Assembly (NCBI GenBank): GCA_036562625.1
Contig: DATCJV010000207.1
Location: 1 to 30,966 of the forward strand
Reading direction: 5' to 3'
DNA length: 30,966 nt
From: DUOH01 sp036562625
GTDB taxonomy: Bacteria; Bacillota; UBA4882; UBA10575
Numbering within the stretch: the first letter of the stretch is position 1; the number at the start of each line of letters is the position of its first letter. Shown piece by piece: positions 1-6,120 of the stretch. A program made the translations under genes and the position numbers. Below the pieces are notes generated by a model that saw nothing but the letters and a program-made list of their open reading frames with translations, did not search any database and was not told the origin of the DNA.

Positions 1-143
1 ACCATATAGAAGGTAGTGGTTTTGCCAGCGCCGTTCGGTCCCAACAACCCAACAACCTCACCGGGGTTCACAGATAAAGAAACCCCATTTACTACCCGGC
101 GTTTGTTATACACTTTAACTAGGCCTTCAGCCAAAATACCCAC
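1..143 (-). CDS. lptB: LptB, LPS export ABC ATPase (N-terminal part only)
   Basis: This is the first 47 codons of an ABC ATPase; the gene runs off the low-coordinate edge. The visible part reads MGILAEGLVKVYNKRR and then reaches the Walker A stretch GLLGPNGAGKTTTFYM, which closely follows LptB, the cytoplasmic ATPase that powers LPS extraction from the inner membrane with LptF/LptG. Family and position (directly after lptC and lptA) agree. The reading frame has no ATG: upstream there is a stop at 180-182 and the only usual start is GTG at 143-141, preceded by AAAGGGG about ten bases upstream. The start therefore lies 17 bp beyond the lptA stop. Product identity is firm for a family member; the exact start is an inference. 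Confidence 0.85.
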   Translation of the reverse strand, partial: MGILAEGLVKVYNKRRVVNGVSLSVNPGEVVGLLGPNGAGKTTTFYM

Positions 144-159
144 GCGCTTGGCGCCCCTT

Positions 160-978
160 TCATCGACATAACCTGGCCTTCACCGGGCCAATCACCTTCA
201 CCTGCTCAATCTCGAGGTGATAAATGATTTTCTCTCCCGTAATGTAGTCTTCTCCTTGATAAAGGAGGGGTTCTCCTAAAAGATGCACTTCTTTGAGTTC
301 TTCGGAATATACGGCTTTTTCCGCAGTCCCGGACAGTCCGTTATCGTTAGATTGAAAATAAATATCTCCCGTTGCTTCCAGAAGGCCTTGCCGGTTATCT
401 CCTCGTAACGCATCCCCGGTCAACCGGCCTCTCTCCCCGGCTAATTCAAACCCGCCGGAGGCTTCAAAAGACTTTATTTCCTGTGTAGCGGAGTCTGTAT
501 CCAAAAAAATCAGTATTCTCGACGCGCGCAAAGTATCCCCCTGCGGATTCTGAACAGTTCCACCCTGCGGTAACTCCAATTCACCCCGGCCAACGAGGTA
601 AATTACTTCCTCCCCGGAGACTACAAAACGTTGAGATGGCGTGCCGGGATCTTCTCCATCAATCACTACTTTACCCTGGGCGAAAAACATTTCCCTTCCT
701 CTATAATACACAACCTGTCGGGCGGTTAATTTGAAGGAATTCTCCGCTGAAGTCAGTGTCACCGGAGATTCTGCCGTGCCAAAATACAGCAATTTGTCTT
801 CTTTTAAATCCATTTCGCTGCCGGCCGGAGCTTTGACCTCCCACTGCTGCGCAGAATTACTTTTACTATTCCCCGGAGTACTATGCGCCGTATGATCAGG
901 AGTCATCTTGATTTCAGCCTTCACTACTGAGACTAGTGATAGGCATGCTAATAAAAGGAGAACCCGAAACCTTTTCAT
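160..978 (-). CDS. lptA: LptA/OstA-family periplasmic LPS transport protein
   Basis: The 272-residue protein begins with a typical signal peptide (MKRFRVLLLLACLSLVSVVKA), so it should act outside the inner membrane. Two beta-rich stretches follow, roughly residues 55-125 and 140-265, with recurrent patterns of the OstA/LptA fold that builds the periplasmic bridge carrying LPS to the outer membrane. It is clearly longer than the roughly 185-residue E. coli LptA, which suggests two OstA-like units in one chain. It sits between lptC and lptB, as in many LPS-bearing bacteria. GAGGAG precedes the ATG by about eight bases. Family assignment rests on pattern, context and signal peptide; whether it binds LPS itself is inferred. 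Confidence 0.85.
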   Translation of the reverse strand: MKRFRVLLLLACLSLVSVVKAEIKMTPDHTAHSTPGNSKSNSAQQWEVKAPAGSEMDLKEDKLLYFGTAESPVTLTSAENSFKLTARQVVYYRGREMFFAQGKVVIDGEDPGTPSQRFVVSGEEVIYLVGRGELELPQGGTVQNPQGDTLRASRILIFLDTDSATQEIKSFEASGGFELAGERGRLTGDALRGDNRQGLLEATGDIYFQSNDNGLSGTAEKAVYSEELKEVHLLGEPLLYQGEDYITGEKIIYHLEIEQVKVIGPVKARLCR

Positions 979-1062
979 CCTTTAGCTCCTCTGTGTAGTC
1001 TATACCCAAACATTCTTCATTAATAATTATATAACAAAAGAGGGAAAATGTCGTGGATCCGA

Positions 1063-1689
1063 TTAATCGGTTACATCGGTAAGGCTCCACTTCGAGTTCC
1101 CTTCAATCTCAATCCGTTCCAAATCAGGATCGGAGTGCATCACTTCTGCTTCAACTCGCACGTCTTCTCTTTGCAAACGGACTTTATTCTTGAAGGTAAT
1201 CTTTGCTGCTTCCGTCGACCAAAAAGCTTCCAGAGCGGTAAGGGCAAGATCCGAACGGCTAATCGTGACTTCACCAAAGAGCTCAAGCTGAGAAAAGTCT
1301 CTTGTCATCCGGCCTGCTTTCGCTTGGATGTGGAAGGCCTCGCCGTTCAGCGGAAAATACTTTCCATGAATACGAGAGAGGAGATAATACTGTTTATCTT
1401 CATCTTCTGTCATGTTTTCTATAAAGAGCTCCCAAGATAATCTGTTTCCCTCATCAATCAAGGAGATCTCCGCTTCTTCAATTCTTAAGGTATCATGGGC
1501 TTCTCCTTTAGATTCTGAAGATCCCGAATCACTTGGAGCTTCTTTTTGAACCAGAGGAAGCAGGGAAAGGGGCCTGCTTTGTAAAGACGTAAAGTCAATC
1601 CAGCCTAACCTATGCAAGCTTAATAAGGTGATGGCTAAAACAAACCCGGTCGCCAAGAAAGCCATTGGAATGGTAAGAGCCTTTCGCAC
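1063..1689 (-). CDS. lptC: LptC-like LPS export protein
   Basis: This is a bitopic protein with one membrane helix at the very N-terminus (about residues 6-26, AFLATGFVLAITLL), a linker rich in Ser/Glu, and a C-terminal beta-rich domain resembling LptC (YrbK/DUF1239). LptC is anchored in the inner membrane and passes LPS from LptBFG to LptA. The open frame extends to an ATG at 1731, but GTG at 1689 is preferred: it has AAAGGAGAG six to seven bases upstream, whereas the ATG has only a weak purine stretch. The product is then 208 residues. It lies 84 bp upstream of lptA and 127 bp downstream of lpxI. The kdsC gene that often precedes lptC is absent here. A 12-bp palindrome (CCGATTAATCGG, 1059-1070) spans the stop codon. 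Confidence 0.8.
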   Translation of the reverse strand: MRKALTIPMAFLATGFVLAITLLSLHRLGWIDFTSLQSRPLSLLPLVQKEAPSDSGSSESKGEAHDTLRIEEAEISLIDEGNRLSWELFIENMTEDEDKQYYLLSRIHGKYFPLNGEAFHIQAKAGRMTRDFSQLELFGEVTISRSDLALTALEAFWSTEAAKITFKNKVRLQREDVRVEAEVMHSDPDLERIEIEGNSKWSLTDVTD

Positions 1690-1816
1690 CCTTTTCTCTC
1701 CTTTAGGTCTTCCATATGCAGTCCCCGTCATGGAAATCTCTTCTTATACTGCCTCACTGCCAAATAGAGCGAGGTCACTGAAAAATTCGTGATTTAACCC
1801 GAAATCCCTTCTTTGA

Positions 1817-2641
1817 TCACTTGTCAATACCTGAATCTTGATCCACCGCGATCACACTTAAACCATTCTTTTCCGCCTCAACAATACATTCTTCTTTGTT
1901 CAGGAAAAAGGTGAGGCCCGCTTCAATCGCCAAAACCCTCGCTTTACTCCGTACTAAGGCATTCAGCGTACTCAAACCCACGGTCGGCATATCAAAACGG
2001 AGATCTTGATGAGGTTTGGCTACCTTGACCGCAACTATTCCCTCTCCCCCTAAAGTTCCTCCCCTTAAGATGGTCTGATCCGTTCCTTCCATAGCTTCTA
2101 CTGCCAAAATAACGCCATTTTTCACCACTACACTTTGGCCGATGTCAAGTCTGCCCATCTCTTTGGCTAAGGAAAACCCAAAACGAACATCCTGCATCTC
2201 GCTGGTAGTTAGCGGGCATTTGGTTAAGAGACCCGGTTTTGGTATTAGATGCTCCAAAAACCTGGTCTGAGTCTCCACTTTGATTCCATGCTCCTCAAAA
2301 TAATCGACCACTGCCTGCAAGATGGCGTCACTTTTTTTATTCTGGAGCCGCGACAAAAGATTTTGTAAATCCTCATCAAGCTTGGGACCGGAGAAGAGCG
2401 CTTCCTTTCCGACTTTCCCGGCCATGACCAATGTAGTCACACCACAACCTTGAAAGTATTCTAGAATCTGGCCCAAGGCTCCCATGCTGATTTTAACCAA
2501 AGAAAAACCTGCTTTTTCCAGACAAGGATCGACCTCTTCCTGTAAACCCACAATAACCGGATCGTATCCCTGTTTCTTCATTCCCTCAGCCACCTCTAGA
2601 GGAAGCCTTCCCAAGCCGGCCAAGAGCCCAAACCTTTCCAT
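1817..2641 (-). CDS. lpxI: LpxI, UDP-2,3-diacylglucosamine pyrophosphatase
   Basis: The 274-residue protein matches the LpxI family (formerly DUF1009), which hydrolyses UDP-2,3-diacylglucosamine to lipid X and UMP, replacing the unrelated LpxH. The N-terminus MERFGLLAGLGRLPLEVAEG and the C-terminal segment DLRFDMPTVGLSTL, with an aspartate near residue 217, are family hallmarks; in the Caulobacter enzyme a conserved aspartate of the C-terminal domain is needed for catalysis. The length is normal. AGGTGA lies close upstream of the ATG. A terminator at 2697-2722 separates it from lpxA, so it probably has its own transcription start in the short gap, though I see no convincing promoter there. 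In other diderm Bacillota lpxB usually follows lpxI; here lptC follows instead. Confidence 0.92.
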   Translation of the reverse strand: MERFGLLAGLGRLPLEVAEGMKKQGYDPVIVGLQEEVDPCLEKAGFSLVKISMGALGQILEYFQGCGVTTLVMAGKVGKEALFSGPKLDEDLQNLLSRLQNKKSDAILQAVVDYFEEHGIKVETQTRFLEHLIPKPGLLTKCPLTTSEMQDVRFGFSLAKEMGRLDIGQSVVVKNGVILAVEAMEGTDQTILRGGTLGGEGIVAVKVAKPHQDLRFDMPTVGLSTLNALVRSKARVLAIEAGLTFFLNKEECIVEAEKNGLSVIAVDQDSGIDK

Positions 2642-2696
2642 CTACTTCACCTAGCCTTTGCTTTGTAATTACTGTGCCAAACAGCTATCAGTTTGT

Positions 2697-2722
2697 AAAA
2701 AAACTAGACTCTATTGTCTAGT
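2697..2722 (-). terminator. Rho-independent terminator after lpxA
   Basis: The perfect inverted repeat ACTAGAC (2703-2709) / GTCTAGT (2716-2722) with a 6-base loop is followed on the minus strand by seven T (2703-2697, the first also closing the stem). It is 120 bp past the lpxA stop and upstream of lpxI, so it would end the lpxC-fabZ-lpxA transcript. The stem is short and AT-rich, so termination may be partial. Confidence 0.65.
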
Positions 2723-2841
2723 CTTAATCAAAACCAAAATTTCCTTTCAACTAAAATCGAGATCTCCTGAAATCGTTCTGCCGGTAATTCTTTCACCTTG
2801 CACCGGCTCAAACAGGGACAGAATAGCCCAGACTGCTCCGC

Positions 2842-3648
2842 TCATCGGCAAATTCCACGTTCCGCGTTGCGTAAAAACCTGATGAAGTGGTCAATCTCCG
2901 CGGAACCTTGCAGTTCCTGTTCCATCTGTTCAATTGCTTGGTTAATGATTAAGTTGGAGCGATAGAGAATCCGATAGGCCTTCTTAATCTCATCCCTTAC
3001 TTCCGGTGGAATACCGTTTCTTCTTAATCCCACTACATTAATTCCTGCTACCTTAGCCGGGTTTCCATCAACAATCACAAAAGGAGGAATATCCTTTACT
3101 ACTTTAGTGCAAGCGCCCACCATGGCCATCTTACCTATCTTCGAGAACTGATGGATCCCGCTTAACCCTCCAATTACCACCCGGTCTTCCACTATCACAT
3201 GCCCGGCCAAGGCGGTAGCATTGGCTAAAACCACATGGTTGCCGACTTGACAGTCATGAGCAACATGGGTATACGCCATAAACAAGTTGTTACTGCCAAT
3301 ACGGGTTTCCCCGCCACCACCCTCAGTCCCCCGGCTGATCGTCACGTTCTCGCGAAATGTGTTATAATCTCCGATCACCAAGTAACTTTTCTCACCGTGA
3401 AATTTTAAGTCCTGAGGTTCGCAACCGATGGTGGCGCCATGATAGAACTTGTTGCCCACTCCGATTTTCGTCCATCCTTCAATCACCACATGAGGCCCTA
3501 CTATACAACGATCGCCCAGTTCCACGTGTTCTCCGATAATGGCATAGGGACCGATAACTACCTCTTTTCCGAGTTTAGCGTTGGGATGGACAAGCGCTGT
3601 TTCATGTATGTCCCGTAAGGGAACAACTTTATTCTCAATAATCTTCAT
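2842..3648 (-). CDS. lpxA: LpxA, acyl-ACP--UDP-N-acetylglucosamine O-acyltransferase
   Basis: LpxA performs the first step of lipid A synthesis in the cytosol, moving a 3-hydroxyacyl chain from ACP to UDP-GlcNAc. The 268-residue product is a left-handed beta-helix with many hexapeptide repeats (residues 15-200) and a helical C-terminus ending in RNAERGICR, as in E. coli LpxA. The catalytic histidine is His131 in THVAHDCQVGNH. At the position of the E. coli chain-length ruler (Gly173) this protein has Ala179 (MVGAC). The frame is open to 3732, but ATG 3648 is chosen: the sequence from there aligns with LpxA, and AAAGGGG lies about 11 bases upstream. The alternative ATG at 3669 would give seven more residues. 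It is separated from fabZ by 375 bp of repeats, unusual within an lpx cluster. Confidence 0.95.
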   Translation of the reverse strand: MKIIENKVVPLRDIHETALVHPNAKLGKEVVIGPYAIIGEHVELGDRCIVGPHVVIEGWTKIGVGNKFYHGATIGCEPQDLKFHGEKSYLVIGDYNTFRENVTISRGTEGGGGETRIGSNNLFMAYTHVAHDCQVGNHVVLANATALAGHVIVEDRVVIGGLSGIHQFSKIGKMAMVGACTKVVKDIPPFVIVDGNPAKVAGINVVGLRRNGIPPEVRDEIKKAYRILYRSNLIINQAIEQMEQELQGSAEIDHFIRFLRNAERGICR

Positions 3649-3800
3649 AATGGAAAGGGCCCCTTTCATTGGTCTATTATTATCATCGTCATTTTGTGGA
3701 AAAACATTAGCCTGCGGTGATAATTGCTGCACCCGGCGCCTAAATAAAGCAATTCGGCAAGCAGTCCGTCAATCCCTGCAGAATGGTATGTGAACGCTAT

Positions 3801-3996
3801 ATTAAAGCTTCTGTCAAAGCTTTTTGAAGTTTTTGTCAGAACTTTCTTAGCTCAACTTCTGTCAAAGCTTTTTGAAATTTTTGTCAAAACTTTTCTGGCA
3901 TAACTCCTGCGAAGCTTTTTAATGTTTTGATCGAAACTTTCTATTAAAGCATTTGTCGAAGCTTTCTGGCGAGGCTTTCCGTCAAAGCCACCTCTT
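3801..3996. repeat. Degenerate 48-bp tandem repeat between fabZ and lpxA
   Basis: This fills much of the 375-bp gap 3649-4023. Four degenerate copies start near 3805, 3853, 3901 and 3947, with corresponding bases (the G of CTGTC-like motifs) at 3813, 3861, 3909 and 3955, so the period is 48, 48 and then 46 bp. Each copy contains two or three smaller units of about 11-13 bases of the form GTCAAAGCTTTTTGA / GTCAAAACTTT. The first two copies are the most alike (CTGTCAAAGCTTTTTGAA is identical in both); divergence grows toward fabZ. On the minus strand one frame stays open for about 54 lysine-rich codons before a stop, but it lacks a start codon and a ribosome binding site, so I do not call a gene. 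The rest of the gap (3649-3800) shows nothing I recognise. Confidence 0.85.
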
Positions 3997-4023
3997 GAAG
4001 CCTGATTAAAAACAACTCACAAA

Positions 4024-4446
4024 TTAACCTCCCAGCACAAACATTAACTCAGCTTCTGCCGCCACTTCACCCTCGACCAATGCCCGTCCCTTGACTTTTC
4101 CGACATTGCCTTTGATCCGAACGACTTCTATCTCCAAAATTAACTGGTCTCCCGGAACTACCGGCCGGCGAAAACGGGCATTATCAATTCCTGTAAAGAA
4201 AGGAATCTTTCCTCTATGTTCCTCTTCCACCAGCATCACCAAACCGGCCACCTGCGCCATACTCTCGATAATTAACACCCCTGGCATCACCGGGCGTTGC
4301 GGAAAATGGCCGTTAAAAAACTCTTCATTTACGGTGACATTCTTCAAAGCGACAATTCTCTTTTGCGGTTCAAAAGAAAGCACCCGATCAACCATTAAAA
4401 AGGGGTATCGATGCGGTAATAGTTTCTTTATTTCATTAATCTCCAC
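4024..4446 (-). CDS. fabZ: FabZ, (3R)-hydroxyacyl-ACP dehydratase
   Basis: FabZ dehydrates 3-hydroxyacyl-ACP in fatty acid synthesis and competes with LpxA and LpxD for the same hydroxyacyl-ACP pool, which is the usual reason it is encoded among lpx genes. The 140-residue protein has the hot-dog fold signature: LLPHRYPFLMVDRV at the start, catalytic His47 in NGHFPQRPVMPGV and catalytic Glu61 in IIESMAQVAG. The length is typical. Its start overlaps the end of lpxC by 11 bp, so the two are probably translationally coupled. Confidence 0.95.
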   Translation of the reverse strand: MEINEIKKLLPHRYPFLMVDRVLSFEPQKRIVALKNVTVNEEFFNGHFPQRPVMPGVLIIESMAQVAGLVMLVEEEHRGKIPFFTGIDNARFRRPVVPGDQLILEIEVVRIKGNVGKVKGRALVEGEVAAEAELMFVLGG

Positions 4447-5293
4447 TGCAATTGCCTCCTTCCATAGCTTTCTTAATCTTCAGTGTCAATTCGTAATCCA
4501 TCTTGTGTCCGGAACGCACCCCGATGATCTGTCCTTCAACGGGGCCAAGCAGATATAAATCGCCCAGAATGTCCAGGACCTTATGACGGACTATTTCATT
4601 AGGATACCGTAACTCATTTAAATATCCGGTTTCTCCGACGACTACGGCCTCCTCAATGCTTCCACCCAACGCCAAGCCCTGCTCGCGCAGAAAAGCCAGC
4701 TCCTTTTCGAAGGCAATGGTCCGGGCCCTGGCCAAGTGCTGTTGAAAGGTTTCCGGAGTAATCACATATTGACAAAACTGGTCACCGGTCGCTTGATGAT
4801 CGGAGGTAAAACAGTAGCTCACTCGTAGACCTTCGCCAGGCAAAGCCAGCAAATATGAGCGGGGCTCCTTCTGATCCTCCACCCAAATTGGTTTGGTAAT
4901 CTTTGTTACCCGACGCGGTGCTTCCTGAGAAACTAGACCCGCTTTCAAGATTAATTCTGTAAAAAACCAGGCGCTCCCGTCGCCAAGAGGCAACTCCTCC
5001 CCATTCACCTCCACCAGTAAATTATCCACACCCAAACCGTGTAAAGCCGCCATTAAATGTTCAATAGTTTGAATATGCCATTTACTATTACCTAAACTCA
5101 TTGACTTAACTGTATCAAAAACATTCTCCGGTTTAGCTTCAATAACCGGCTTGCCGGGGAGATCGGAACGGGAAAACCTGATTCCTGTATCGATTGGCTG
5201 TGGGAGCAACCTCATTTCCACAGTTTTCCCGGAATGAAGTGCTTGTCCCCGGGCAAACACCTCTTCTTTGATGGTTTGTTGCATCTTATTCAA
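4436..5293 (-). CDS. lpxC: LpxC, UDP-3-O-acyl-GlcNAc deacetylase
   Basis: LpxC is the zinc-dependent deacetylase that catalyses the committed step of lipid A synthesis. The 285-residue protein carries the expected zinc ligands His79 (TIEHLMAAL), His237 and Asp241 (VRHKVLDILGD), the catalytic Glu78, and the downstream His263 (SGHKMDYEL). It is slightly shorter than E. coli LpxC (305 residues), mainly at the C-terminus. The start is taken as TTG 5293 because GGAGGTG lies five to six bases upstream; ATG 5284 would be too far from it. It is the first gene of an lpxC-fabZ-lpxA unit with its own promoter at 5327-5355. Confidence 0.95.
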   Translation of the reverse strand: MNKMQQTIKEEVFARGQALHSGKTVEMRLLPQPIDTGIRFSRSDLPGKPVIEAKPENVFDTVKSMSLGNSKWHIQTIEHLMAALHGLGVDNLLVEVNGEELPLGDGSAWFFTELILKAGLVSQEAPRRVTKITKPIWVEDQKEPRSYLLALPGEGLRVSYCFTSDHQATGDQFCQYVITPETFQQHLARARTIAFEKELAFLREQGLALGGSIEEAVVVGETGYLNELRYPNEIVRHKVLDILGDLYLLGPVEGQIIGVRSGHKMDYELTLKIKKAMEGGNCSGD

Positions 5294-5326
5294 GGATCCA
5301 CCTCCGGGTCAACGATTAACTGTTTT

Positions 5327-5355
5327 ATTATACCATCTTTTTATTATCCTTTTAA
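5327..5355 (-). promoter_or_regulatory. Sigma-A-type promoter of lpxC-fabZ-lpxA
   Basis: On the minus strand TTAAAA (5355-5350) and TATAAT (5332-5327) are separated by 17 bases. The -10 is a perfect consensus and the -35 matches at four of six positions. Transcription would begin near 5320, giving a leader of about 27 bases with the lpxC Shine-Dalgarno sequence. The -35 box lies inside the last codons of the ABC ATPase gene, so the lpx genes can be expressed independently of it. Confidence 0.65.
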
Positions 5356-6120
5356 GAGTTTTTTATATTTCTCTCCAATTTCCGACTTTGGCCGGGAAAA
5401 AACTTCTGCTGGAGTCCCCTCTTCTACTATTTCCCCCCCAGCTAACAGAATAATACGGTCGGCTGCCCGGCGGGCGAAGCCAACTTCATGGGTGACAATC
5501 AGCATAGTGGTCTTTCCAGAGCACACAATCCGTTCCATCACTTCGAGCACTTCTCCCACTAAGATCGGATCAAGGGCGGCTGTCGGCTCGTCCCAAAGCA
5601 TCAAGGCAGGTTTCATCGCCAATGCTCTGGCGATACCGACCCTTTGCTGCTCACCGCCGCTCAGTTCCTCAGGGAAATCCCTGGTTCGGTCCGCCAGTCC
5701 CACATCGGCCAGGGCTTCAATCCCCACCTTTTCCGCTTCCGCTACCGGTATTCCTTGCATACGCAAGGCAAATACCACATTGTCCAGAATATTCAAACGC
5801 CTGATCAAGTTAAAATGCTGAAAGACATAGCCGATTCTTTTTCTGGTTTCCAATAATTCCCCCACCGGTAATCTGGTGAGATCCCGTCCTTCATAAAAGA
5901 TCCGTCCTTCATCCGGCTCGGTAAGGCGGTTAATACACCGCACAAGAGTGGACTTCCCGCATCCGCTGGGGCCCATTAAGACCACGGTCTCCCCGGGGAG
6001 CAAAGACAGATCAATCCCACGCAGAACCGTTTTTCTTTTGTAGCTTTTCTTAAGGCCTTCAATCTTCAGGATCGGGCTAATTGTCGACCTTGCATTGATA
6101 GCCGTCTCCGCTGTTCTCAT
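5344..6120 (-). CDS. ABC transporter ATPase, polar amino acid (GlnQ-like) type
   Basis: This 258-residue ATP-binding subunit has all the motifs: Walker A GPSGCGKST (50-58), Q-loop VFQHFNLI, signature LSGGEQQR (153-160), Walker B with the catalytic glutamate LMLWDEPTAALDP (174-186), and the H-loop VTHEVGFAR. The last stretches resemble GlnQ/HisP-type amino acid importers more than LolD or LptB. However, there is no amino-acid permease or substrate-binding protein beside it. Its start codon overlaps the stop of the 834-residue membrane protein (ATGA), so that protein is the likely partner. About 15 residues at the N-terminus precede the ABC domain. Substrate unknown; a role in envelope or lipid transport is only a guess from the neighbouring lpxC operon. 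Confidence 0.85.
   Translation of the reverse strand: MRTAETAINARSTISPILKIEGLKKSYKRKTVLRGIDLSLLPGETVVLMGPSGCGKSTLVRCINRLTEPDEGRIFYEGRDLTRLPVGELLETRKRIGYVFQHFNLIRRLNILDNVVFALRMQGIPVAEAEKVGIEALADVGLADRTRDFPEELSGGEQQRVGIARALAMKPALMLWDEPTAALDPILVGEVLEVMERIVCSGKTTMLIVTHEVGFARRAADRIILLAGGEIVEEGTPAEVFSRPKSEIGEKYKKLLKG

Noticed and set aside
1059..1070. 12-bp palindrome CCGATTAATCGG over the lptC stop codon
   Set aside because: No loop and no T-run; it could be chance, so it is mentioned only with lptC.
1048..1440. Plus-strand open frame of 130 codons
   Set aside because: It lies antisense to lptC, has no ribosome binding site and no family resemblance; the minus-strand lptC frame is clearly the gene.
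2642..2700. Possible promoter TTTACA for lpxI
   Set aside because: No acceptable -10 at 16-18 bases; not annotated.
3832..4005. Minus-strand frame of about 54 Lys-rich codons running through the 48-bp repeats
   Set aside because: No ATG, GTG or TTG start with a ribosome binding site precedes it, and it ends at a stop inside a repeat copy; kept only as part of the repeat description.
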